Below are positions 1 to 6,938 of a stretch of 32,707 bases of DNA, in pieces. The notes beneath the pieces were generated by a model. The model worked only from the letters and a program-made list of their open reading frames with translations, searched no databases and was not told where the DNA came from. Positions within the stretch are counted from its first letter, which is position 1. Every line of letters begins with the position of its first letter. The stretch is taken from contig DEWH01000016.1 in assembly GCA_002363155.1 (NCBI GenBank), positions 5,623 through 38,329 on the forward strand, written 5' to 3'. Source of the DNA: Ruminococcaceae bacterium UBA3215 (GTDB lineage: Bacteria; Bacillota; Clostridia; Oscillospirales; Ruminococcaceae). Made by a program: the position numbers and the translations under genes.

Positions 1-19
1 GCGCGCAGAGCGCGCTCCA

Positions 20-52
20 CAATTGTACATTGTGCATTGTGAATTGTGCATT
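20..52. repeat. Imperfect 7-bp tandem repeat (CATTGTG-like)
   Basis: Successive units close to CATTGTG (CATTGTA-like, CATTGTG, CATTGTG, AATTGTG) lie just after a GCGCGC-AGA-GCGCGC palindrome at 1-15. The arrangement resembles the edge of a small interspersed intergenic repeat. The window starts here, so the full extent is not visible. Confidence 0.45.
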
Positions 53-55
53 TGT

Positions 56-106
56 CTGTATTTCGATAGAAATACAGTTTGATACCCCGCGGGGATACAA
101 TACATT
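56..106 (+). promoter_or_regulatory. Putative galK promoter with upstream inverted repeat
   Basis: A perfect 9-bp inverted repeat (CTGTATTTC, 4-nt spacer, GAAATACAG; 56-77) lies directly beside a weak promoter candidate TTGATA (79-84), N16, TACATT (101-106). The spacer contains the palindrome CCCCGCGGGG (85-94). The repeat could be an operator for a sugar-responsive regulator, but no regulator gene is nearby. The inverted repeat is directly visible; the promoter call is tentative. Confidence 0.35.
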
Positions 107-137
107 TCATCGGAGCAATCCGGGAAAGGACATAATA

Positions 138-1415
138 ATGGCAGTTAAACCGAGGATAGCAGGCTTGGAAAAGCTGTACAGGGACGAAACTCTCGATTAT
201 CAGAGAAAGCGCTACAAAAAGGCGATAGAGGAGTACAAGCAGTACTTCTCGTCGGACGGAGCGGCAATACGCGTATTCTCATCACCGGGACGAACCGAAG
301 TCGGCGGGAACCATACCGATCACAACTGCGGCAAGGTGCTTGCGGCAAGCGTCGATCTTGATATAATCGCAATAGTCGAGCCGATAGACGAGCCTGTGGC
401 TGTCATAAAGTCCGAGGGACTTGACGAGGACAGGATAAATATTGACGAACTTGACGTTATCGAGGAAGAGAAGTTCACTTCGACCGCCATGCTCCGCGGA
501 GTTACAAAGGGATTCAGGAACCGCGGATATTCCGTCGGCGGCTTTCGTGCATACACAGTGTCCAACGTTATGAAGGGCTCCGGTCTTTCTTCTTCCGCGG
601 CATTCGAGGTGCTTATCGCAACGATCTATTCATTCCTTTTCAACGGCGGTGCCTTGGATCCTATTAAAATAGCGCAGATAGCTCAGTTCGCGGAGAACAA
701 TTACTTCGGCAAGCCAAGCGGACTTATGGATCAGATGGCAGCTTCCGTAGGCGGCTTTGTCGCGATAGATTTCAAGGACGTGGAAAGCCCGATAATCGAG
801 AACGTGAACGTTGACTTCGACAGCTTCGGACACGCGCTGTGCATCGTTGACACCCACGGCGAACACCCGTATCTGAATGTCGAATATGCGGCGATACTTG
901 ATGAAATGCACCAGATAGCGGACTATTTCTCGGTTGACTGTTTGCGCCGTATATGCAAGCACGACATAATACTGAATATGAAGATACTCCGCGAAAAATT
1001 CGGAGATCGTGCGGTTCTGCGCGCCATTCACTTCTTCGAGGAGAACAAGAGAGTCGATAAGCTTGTGAACGCGCTGAAACGCAATGATTTCCAGGCATTC
1101 CTCGATTCGATAAACGAAAGCGGCAACTCCTCATACAAATACCTCCAGAACATATACTCCTGCGCCGACGTGAAGCACCAGGGTCTCGGAATCGGTCTTA
1201 ATATCGCGGAATACGCCCTTGAAAGAAAAGGCGCCTCCCGTGTACACGGAGGCGGCTTTGCAGGCACTATTCAGGCTTTTGTGCCTTTTGAACTGCTGAA
1301 GGAGTTCAAAATGGAGCTGGAAAAGGTATTCGGAAACGGCAGCTGCCACGTCCTCAAGATACGTCCGATAGGCGGCTGTGAGGTAACGCTGGAAAGCATA
1401 GAGAACGCGGACTGA
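138..1415 (+). CDS. galK: Galactokinase
   Basis: Phosphorylates galactose at C1 with ATP, the first step of the Leloir pathway, in the cytoplasm. It is a 425-residue GHMP kinase. The galactokinase signature GRTEVGGNHTDH is at residues 51-62, the ATP-binding loop GSGLSSSAA at 147-155, the catalytic Asp in GLMDQM is D198, and the third GHMP motif GGGFAGT is near the C-terminus. The start is ATG 138 because GGGAAAGGA sits just upstream; the reading frame extends further 5' but without an RBS or family-like sequence. No galT, galE or transporter gene adjoins it, so the pathway is split elsewhere. It converges on hflX with six bases between the stop codons and no visible terminator. Signature variants with GGNHTDH rather than IGEHTDY are common in clostridial galactokinases, from general knowledge. 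Confidence 0.93.
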   Translation: MAVKPRIAGLEKLYRDETLDYQRKRYKKAIEEYKQYFSSDGAAIRVFSSPGRTEVGGNHTDHNCGKVLAASVDLDIIAIVEPIDEPVAVIKSEGLDEDRINIDELDVIEEEKFTSTAMLRGVTKGFRNRGYSVGGFRAYTVSNVMKGSGLSSSAAFEVLIATIYSFLFNGGALDPIKIAQIAQFAENNYFGKPSGLMDQMAASVGGFVAIDFKDVESPIIENVNVDFDSFGHALCIVDTHGEHPYLNVEYAAILDEMHQIADYFSVDCLRRICKHDIILNMKILREKFGDRAVLRAIHFFEENKRVDKLVNALKRNDFQAFLDSINESGNSSYKYLQNIYSCADVKHQGLGIGLNIAEYALERKGASRVHGGGFAGTIQAFVPFELLKEFKMELEKVFGNGSCHVLKIRPIGGCEVTLESIENAD

Positions 1416-1421
1416 TGCCGG

Positions 1422-2672
1422 TCATTCTTTCGGAACGCAGTATTGCTCTGCTTTTGAGACGAGAGTCTTGTCCACGAGAGCTTCCGTGAGTATGCCGTTT
1501 TCGGTGTACTCCTCGGACAGCACCTTTCCGAGAACGCGTATCTCCGCGGAAAATCCCGCCTTGTCATAAGGAATGAGCAGCTTCATTTTCTTCGCGCTTT
1601 CCGGCAGGTTCTTTGCGATAAGCTCAAGCAGACGGTCTATGCCCGCGCCTGTTTTCGCGGATATGCAGACCGTCGTGTCGTTTTCGGGGATCTTGTAATC
1701 GACGGAATCCGCCTTATTCAGCACATTTATAACGGGTATCCCGCCGCAGCCGAGATCTGCGAGAAGCTTTTCGGCGGTAAGTGTCTTGTCTTTCGCTTCC
1801 GGATCGGAGATATCCGAAACGTGCAGTATTATATCCGCATTCGCTGCTTCTTCGAGAGTCGAGCGGAAGGCTTCTACCAGGTGGTGGGGAAGTCTCCGTA
1901 TAAGCCCGACGGTATCTATGAGCGTTACGCTTCTTCCGTCCGGCAGCTCTATGGCTCTTGACGTAAGATCGAGTGTAGCGAAAAGCTTGTCCTCTGCGAG
2001 CACTCCGGCTCCCGTAAGGCGGTTCAGCAGTGTGGATTTGCCGACGTTGGTATATCCGACGATCGCCGCTGTCAGCACGTTATCCTTCTTCCGGCGGCTT
2101 CGGGAAAAGCTTCTGCGGCTTTCAAGCTCTTTCAGCTCACTTTCGAGCTTTTCTATCCTGCGGCGGATATGCCGGCGGTCGGTTTCAAGCTGTTTTTCGC
2201 CGGGACCGCGGGTGCCTATACCGCCTCCGAGCCTTGACAGCGAGCGTCCTATTCCCATCAGACGCGGCAGACGGTAGCGGAGCTGCGCAAGTTCAACCTG
2301 CAGCTTTCCTTCATTTGAAACTGCGCGACCCGCAAAAATATCAAGTATCAGCATCGTTCGGTCGATAACACGGACATTCACAATGTCCTCGATATTGCGG
2401 ATCTCGCTTGCAGTCAGCTCCGTATCGAACACGACAAGTTCAGCACCGAGGTTTTTCGCAAGTTCCGCCAGTTCTTCGATCTTTCCCTCGCCGAGCACTG
2501 TTGCGCTGTCAGCGGAGGGGCGCTTCTGTATGACTCTTGCCGCTGTCTCGGCGTTGGCTGTCTTTGCAAGCTCCTCAAGCTCGTCCATTGAGGTCTCGGC
2601 ATCATAACCGCCGGTATCGAGAGCGGCGAGTATCGCCTTTACAGGTACTTTTTCATTCTGGTTTTCGGTCAT
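1422..2672 (-). CDS. hflX: GTPase HflX (ribosome-associated)
   Basis: HflX is a GTPase that binds the 50S subunit and splits stalled or hibernating ribosomes, notably under heat stress. The 416-residue protein has the HflX N-terminal domain, the family signature GIGTRGPGEKQLETDRRHI followed by a coiled-coil segment, then a G domain: Walker A GYTNVGKST (G1), DTVGL (G3), NKAD (G4) and ISAKTG (G5). G3 is DTVGL rather than the usual DTVGF, a conservative change. The minus-strand ATG at 2672 is preceded by AAGGAAG. It is transcribed divergently from the Nudix gene, with 33 bp between the start codons, so at least one promoter must lie inside the neighbouring coding region. Its 3' end nearly touches galK. 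Confidence 0.95.
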   Translation of the reverse strand: MTENQNEKVPVKAILAALDTGGYDAETSMDELEELAKTANAETAARVIQKRPSADSATVLGEGKIEELAELAKNLGAELVVFDTELTASEIRNIEDIVNVRVIDRTMLILDIFAGRAVSNEGKLQVELAQLRYRLPRLMGIGRSLSRLGGGIGTRGPGEKQLETDRRHIRRRIEKLESELKELESRRSFSRSRRKKDNVLTAAIVGYTNVGKSTLLNRLTGAGVLAEDKLFATLDLTSRAIELPDGRSVTLIDTVGLIRRLPHHLVEAFRSTLEEAANADIILHVSDISDPEAKDKTLTAEKLLADLGCGGIPVINVLNKADSVDYKIPENDTTVCISAKTGAGIDRLLELIAKNLPESAKKMKLLIPYDKAGFSAEIRVLGKVLSEEYTENGILTEALVDKTLVSKAEQYCVPKE

Positions 2673-2705
2673 AACATTCTTCCTTTTTACAGCAGGTGAT
2701 TATTT

Positions 2706-3230
2706 ATGAGATTATTGTTTGATATGGACAAGAAAGACTACGATCCGGACGGAACGAAGTTCTTCCGCCCGTCGGTAAGAGGGATCATAGTGCGCGGTGG
2801 AAAGCTTGCGCTTGTCCATAGCCTTAAATACGATTATTACAAGTTTCCGGGCGGCGGTATAGACGACGGTGAAACTCATACAGCGACTCTTGTGCGTGAG
2901 GTCCGCGAGGAAACGGGACTCAACGTGCTTCCGGAGTCGGTGAGGGAGTACGGATATGTTTACCGCGCACAGAAAGGAAAGACAGAGGACATATTCGTGC
3001 AGGAGAACTTCTACTACTTCTGCGGGGTGTCCGATGTCCGGTCCGGTACATCACTTGACGGCTACGAAGCCGAGGAGCAGTTCACGCTTGAATTCGCCGC
3101 TTCCCGCTATGCCGCGGAGGTAAACCGCACGCATGATCACGGCGAGAAAGACGGAAACGAGCGGTTCGCGGTAATGAACGAGCGCGACACAAGAGTGCTG
3201 GAAATGCTCGCCGATGAGCTTGGACTTTAA
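2706..3230 (+). CDS. Nudix hydrolase
   Basis: Hydrolyses a nucleoside diphosphate linked to another moiety; the substrate cannot be told from the sequence. The Nudix box is complete at residues 50-72: G50, E56, then REVREETGL (64-72), which supplies the metal-binding glutamates. The protein is 174 residues, the size of a single-domain Nudix enzyme, with a histidine/acid-rich C-terminal third. The ATG at 2706 follows AGGTGAT. It starts 33 bp from the divergent hflX start and ends 47 bp before the next same-strand gene, so it may be co-transcribed with the TtcA-like gene. MutT-type pool sanitation and other Nudix roles are all possible. Confidence 0.88.
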   Translation: MRLLFDMDKKDYDPDGTKFFRPSVRGIIVRGGKLALVHSLKYDYYKFPGGGIDDGETHTATLVREVREETGLNVLPESVREYGYVYRAQKGKTEDIFVQENFYYFCGVSDVRSGTSLDGYEAEEQFTLEFAASRYAAEVNRTHDHGEKDGNERFAVMNERDTRVLEMLADELGL

Positions 3231-3277
3231 CTATTATACAACATTTCGCATACAAATTGCAACAGGAAGTTTACAAA

Positions 3278-3994
3278 ATGCAGAAAATTCTCGGATATGT
3301 CAGAAAAGCCTGCGAAAAATACAATATGATAGCAGACGGCGACAACATAGCCGTCGGCGTTTCCGGCGGCAAGGACAGTCTTGTGCTCTTACGCGCACTC
3401 GCAGAGTACAGCCGGTTTGCCGCGCAGAGATTCACGGCCACGGCGATAACCGTCGATATGCGGTACGGCGGAGCGGATTCCGACTTTTCGGCAGTATCCG
3501 AATACTGCGCCGGACTCGGAGTCCCGTACATTATCCTGCCTACCGATATCGGGCAGATCGTGTTCGATGTACGCAAAGAGCCGAATCCGTGCTCGCTTTG
3601 TGCGAAAATGCGGAGGGGAGCGCTTATCGACGAAGCGCAGAAAGCCGGCTGCAATAAGATAGCTCTCGGGCATCACAACGGAGATGTGGTTGAAACATTC
3701 CTCATGTGCCTTTTCAACGAGGGCAGAGTAGGCTGTTTCTCGCCCGTTACGGAGTACCCCGACAGGGGACAGTCTCTTATCCGTCCGCTGATCCTCGCTC
3801 CGGAGAAGGATATCATGTCCTGCTGCCGGCGCAGCGGTATAGTTCCGGTGAAGTCGCTGTGTCCGGCGGACAAGCATACGGCGCGTGAGGAAATGAAGTC
3901 GTGGATAGCGGACAGGGAACGAACTGACAGAGGCTTCTCAAAGCGCATATTCGGCGCACTTGAGCGCAGCGGTATCAACGGCTGGCATGAGTGA
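3278..3994 (+). CDS. TtcA-family tRNA 2-thiolation ATPase
   Basis: Adenylates a tRNA base and, in characterised TtcA, installs sulfur at C32 using a [4Fe-4S] cluster. The 238-residue protein has the PP-loop SGGKDS (29-34), paired cysteines in NPCSLC (C105, C108), a GHHNGDVVETF segment (131-141), and a third cysteine in SLCPADKH (C195). These are the three cluster-binding positions of the TtcA/TtuA group. An in-frame TTG lies 21 bp upstream, but ATG 3278 is chosen because AGGAAG sits 8-9 nt before it. Firmicute members of this family may modify positions other than C32, so no symbol is assigned. A 6-bp GC hairpin (4023-4037) lacking a T tract follows the gene. Confidence 0.85.
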   Translation: MQKILGYVRKACEKYNMIADGDNIAVGVSGGKDSLVLLRALAEYSRFAAQRFTATAITVDMRYGGADSDFSAVSEYCAGLGVPYIILPTDIGQIVFDVRKEPNPCSLCAKMRRGALIDEAQKAGCNKIALGHHNGDVVETFLMCLFNEGRVGCFSPVTEYPDRGQSLIRPLILAPEKDIMSCCRRSGIVPVKSLCPADKHTAREEMKSWIADRERTDRGFSKRIFGALERSGINGWHE

Positions 3995-4060
3995 AATCCG
4001 ATCAAGAATTATGAATTCCGGTATCGCCGCCGGCGATGATTACAATAAGGGGGTGATGTA

Positions 4061-5848
4061 TTGGCTCACAGAGAGATAGGTCTTGATCTTGTCCTTTCCG
4101 ATGACAATGAAGAAGATGATTACGGTTACACCGGGAACGGCAGGAAGAATAAGGAAGGTGATCTTCCTAAGCATTTATCCGGTGATCAGCATGCGTATAA
4201 ATCCGCTTTTGACCCGTATGCTTATCTAAACAGGGAATACGGCTATGACGAAGATGACTATGATGACGATACAGATGAAGATGAAAAAAGCATTCATAAA
4301 TACATCGCGGAAGAACCGATAATTACCGGCTCGGCGGAAAGTACATCTGCGGAAACGAAAGCGGAACAGGTGCAAGACCATGAGGCTGTACCGGAACCGC
4401 CCATGCAGGATATGGCTGAACAGGAGGAGCCTGCTGCCGGACAGCCTGTGTCCGAAGCGGCTGAGCCGGAAAAAACTGCTCCGGAGCAGCCGGCGCCCGA
4501 AGTGAATGAACCGGAACCGCCTGCAATGGAAACGCCGAAAGGCGACAGTTCACGAAAGCTTGACGTACCGAAGCCGGTACTTGAGGTAATGGAGCTGCTG
4601 AAAGCCCATTACTATACAGCGTACCTTGTGGGAGAGTGCGTTTATCTGATGTATATCGGTGAACGCGTTATGGATTTCGATATAGTATGCAATGCCGAGC
4701 CGGACAGAATACTTGCTATCTTTGAGAAAACGTTCAAAGTCCGCACCGATCAGATCGAACGCGGTGAGCTTATCATCATCAACGGAGGTATGGGCATTTC
4801 AGTCTCGCCGTTCCGCTCGCGCATCGACGGAAGCGGAAAACCCATATACTGCCGTACCATAGACGAGGATATGTGCCGGCGCACATTCACCTCCGAAACC
4901 GTTGCCTACAATCCGGATTCCGGGATCTATGACCCCTATGACGGGCTTTCCTGCATCACGGCAGAAAAGACGGTGCTCAAAGCAATAGACGAAGAGAAAT
5001 ATGAAGAGATCGAGAGAGAACGCAGTTCCGGTAAGCGAAAAAAGCGTGAACTGCCGGAAAAGACGGTTATCCCGTCATTCCAGGAAAACCCGGAGAGCAT
5101 TCTGACAGCTATGATGAAGCTTTCGCGCGGAGAAGCGGAGATAAGTTCATACACTCTGAAAAATATGAACGACAACGCGGGACTGATAGAGCGGATAATG
5201 CCCGATGAGATCGCGCGGTATTTCCGCCGGATCCTGCTGGGGAGACAGGCAGCAGACGCTCTTCTTCAGTTCCCGGAGATCGTGTTCCGGATATTCCCGG
5301 TACTGCGCATCCAGCAGAACTTCGATCAGAAGAGCGATTACCAGGAGTACACGCTATATGAACATACTGCGCGTGCGGTGGGATATGCTGTCCCGGATTA
5401 CCAGGTCAGACTTGCGCTGCTACTGCATGCGGCAGGAAAGCCGGACTGCGCCGCGGACAGAGGCGACTATATGACGTTCTACGGTCATGCGGAGCGCGGA
5501 GTGATGCTGGCGGGTGATGCTCTGGAGGAATACGGCGCTGATACACGGACGACGGAGAAGGTGCTGTTTATGATAAAGCACCACGACGATCACATTACGC
5601 CGGACAACTTCATGGGATTTGCGGAGATGTACGGAGCGGAGGACATAAGACTGCTCCTGCTGATGCAGTCGGCAAATATCCGCGCGAAAAGCCGTGATGA
5701 GCTGAACGAACGGGTCTCTGCGGTGCTGCGCCAGCTCGCGGATCAGATCTCCGCAGCAACCGCACCGTCCCGTGTACGCACAAAGCGGACTGCGACGATA
5801 GAAGGTCTGCGCGGTATCACTGATCTTATGAACAGGAACGGGATATAA
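4061..5848 (+). CDS. Divergent CCA-adding-enzyme/HD-like protein with acidic N-terminus (likely pseudoenzyme)
   Basis: A 595-residue protein in two parts. Residues 1-165 are low-complexity: Asp/Glu runs at 14-20 and 63-76, then a Pro/Glu/Ala-rich stretch (105-160). Residues 166-560 follow the class II tRNA nucleotidyltransferase order: head domain (186-230), RRxFT segment (273-277) with YNPDSGIYDPYDGL, RNA-binding helices (340-420), and an HD domain (433-480). Key residues have changed. GGCVRD is replaced by GECVYL (191-196), while the DFD metal motif (205-207) remains. RRDFT is RRTFT. The motif beginning FREDPLRIL is FQENPESIL. The HD dyad is H456-A457. The start is TTG 4061, with AAGGGGG upstream; the ATG at 4056 opens a frame that stops after seven codons. 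Catalysis of CCA addition looks unlikely, and an RNA-binding or regulatory role is an inference. Confidence 0.75.
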   Translation: MAHREIGLDLVLSDDNEEDDYGYTGNGRKNKEGDLPKHLSGDQHAYKSAFDPYAYLNREYGYDEDDYDDDTDEDEKSIHKYIAEEPIITGSAESTSAETKAEQVQDHEAVPEPPMQDMAEQEEPAAGQPVSEAAEPEKTAPEQPAPEVNEPEPPAMETPKGDSSRKLDVPKPVLEVMELLKAHYYTAYLVGECVYLMYIGERVMDFDIVCNAEPDRILAIFEKTFKVRTDQIERGELIIINGGMGISVSPFRSRIDGSGKPIYCRTIDEDMCRRTFTSETVAYNPDSGIYDPYDGLSCITAEKTVLKAIDEEKYEEIERERSSGKRKKRELPEKTVIPSFQENPESILTAMMKLSRGEAEISSYTLKNMNDNAGLIERIMPDEIARYFRRILLGRQAADALLQFPEIVFRIFPVLRIQQNFDQKSDYQEYTLYEHTARAVGYAVPDYQVRLALLLHAAGKPDCAADRGDYMTFYGHAERGVMLAGDALEEYGADTRTTEKVLFMIKHHDDHITPDNFMGFAEMYGAEDIRLLLLMQSANIRAKSRDELNERVSAVLRQLADQISAATAPSRVRTKRTATIEGLRGITDLMNRNGI

Positions 5849-5871
5849 GCCTGTGCTAACCGTTTTTTCCG

Positions 5872-5917
5872 AAAATGCAAATTATGTCTTGCATTTTTAT
5901 GCAAGATGTGGTAGAAT
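5872..5917 (+). promoter_or_regulatory. fba promoter with overlapping ATGCAA/TTGCAT inverted repeats
   Basis: TTGCAT (5889-5894), a 17-nt spacer and TAGAAT (5912-5917) form a good sigma-A promoter. The -35 hexamer is the shared arm of two alternative inverted repeats: AAAATGCAA (5872-5880) with TTGCATTTT (5889-5897), and TCTTGCAT (5887-5894) with ATGCAAGA (5899-5906). This could be an operator, or the first pair could be a weak terminator of the upstream gene. A second TATAAT lies at 5923-5928. Confidence 0.7.
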
Positions 5918-5954
5918 ATAACTATAATATTTCACGAAAGGAAGTACCCCAAAT

Positions 5955-6818
5955 ATGTTAGTATCGGCAAAAGATATGCTGAACAAGGCTCGTGACGGCA
6001 AATACGCCGTTGGTCAGTTCAACATCAACAACCTCGAATGGACAAAGGCTATACTCCTCACAGCGCAGGAGCTGAAATCTCCTGTTATCCTCGGTGTTTC
6101 CGAGGGTGCAGGAAAGTATATGTGCGGCTATAAGACAGTAGTCGGCATGGTAAACGGTATGATCGACTCCCTCGGTATCACCGTTCCTGTTGCTCTTCAC
6201 CTTGACCACGGTACATTTGAAGGCGCAAAGGCTTGCATCAACGCAGGTTTCTCGTCCATAATGTTCGACGGCTCACATCTCCCCTTCGAGGAGAACTTCG
6301 CAAAGACAACAGCTCTCGTAAACACCTGTGACGTTCTCGGTCTCTCTCTTGAGGCTGAAGTCGGCGCTATCGGCGGTGAAGAGGACGGCGTAGTTGGCAT
6401 GGGCGAGTGCGCTGATCCCGAAGAGTGCAAGAAGATCGCTGATCTCGGCGTTACAATGCTTGCTGCCGGCATCGGCAATATCCACGGCAAGTACCCCGAG
6501 AACTGGCCCGGACTCAGCTTCGAGACACTTGAAGCTATCAAGGCTAAGGTAGGCGATATGCCTCTCGTACTCCACGGCGGTACAGGTATCCCGGACGATC
6601 AGATCAAGAAGGCTATCTCCCTCGGCGTTGCAAAGATCAACGTTAACACCGAGTGCCAGCTCGTATTCCAGGAAGCTACAAGAAAGTACATCGAAGCAGG
6701 CAAGGATCTCGAAGGCAAGGGCTTCGATCCCAGAAAGCTTCTCGCTCCCGGATTTGAGGCTATCAAGGCTAAGGTCAAGGAGAAGATGGAGATCTTCGGT
6801 TCCGTTGGCAAGGCTTAA
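5955..6818 (+). CDS. fba: Class II fructose-1,6-bisphosphate aldolase
   Basis: Zinc-dependent aldolase that interconverts fructose-1,6-bisphosphate with dihydroxyacetone phosphate and glyceraldehyde-3-phosphate in glycolysis and gluconeogenesis. At 287 residues it is the usual class II length. The catalytic/zinc segment is HLDHG (82-86; D84 and H85), with further His ligands in NIHGKYP (H177) and LHGGTG (H207). The INVNTE phosphate-binding segment is intact. AAAGGAAG precedes ATG 5955. Codon use is strongly biased to C-ending and CTC/AAG codons, unlike the neighbours and shared only with dnaK here, as expected of a highly expressed gene. It is monocistronic: its own promoter upstream and an intrinsic terminator 20 bp downstream. 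Confidence 0.96.
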   Translation: MLVSAKDMLNKARDGKYAVGQFNINNLEWTKAILLTAQELKSPVILGVSEGAGKYMCGYKTVVGMVNGMIDSLGITVPVALHLDHGTFEGAKACINAGFSSIMFDGSHLPFEENFAKTTALVNTCDVLGLSLEAEVGAIGGEEDGVVGMGECADPEECKKIADLGVTMLAAGIGNIHGKYPENWPGLSFETLEAIKAKVGDMPLVLHGGTGIPDDQIKKAISLGVAKINVNTECQLVFQEATRKYIEAGKDLEGKGFDPRKLLAPGFEAIKAKVKEKMEIFGSVGKA

Positions 6819-6837
6819 ATCACGGTATCATACAGAG

Positions 6838-6867
6838 ATCCGGCGGCATTTTGCTGCCGGATTTTTT
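6838..6867 (+). terminator. Intrinsic terminator of fba
   Basis: An 11-bp stem with one G-U pair (ATCCGGCGGCA with TGCTGCCGGAT), a 3-nt loop, and a six-T tract continuing into further T-rich sequence. Confidence 0.92.
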
Positions 6868-6877
6868 GTTTTTTCTA

Positions 6878-6906
6878 TTGAATTTGCACTGCTGTTATGA
6901 TATAAT
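6878..6906 (+). promoter_or_regulatory. glpK promoter
   Basis: TTGAAT (6878-6883), a 17-nt spacer and a perfect TATAAT (6901-6906), 32 bp upstream of the glpK start. It begins straight after the fba terminator. Confidence 0.85.
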
Positions 6907-6938
6907 AATGTATAATTGTATTTATCGGAGTGTGATCT

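Noticed and set aside
3214..3657. 147-codon plus-strand frame overlapping the TtcA-like gene
   Set aside because: Out of frame with the PP-loop protein, Arg-rich and lacking motifs; the SGGKDS frame is clearly the real one.
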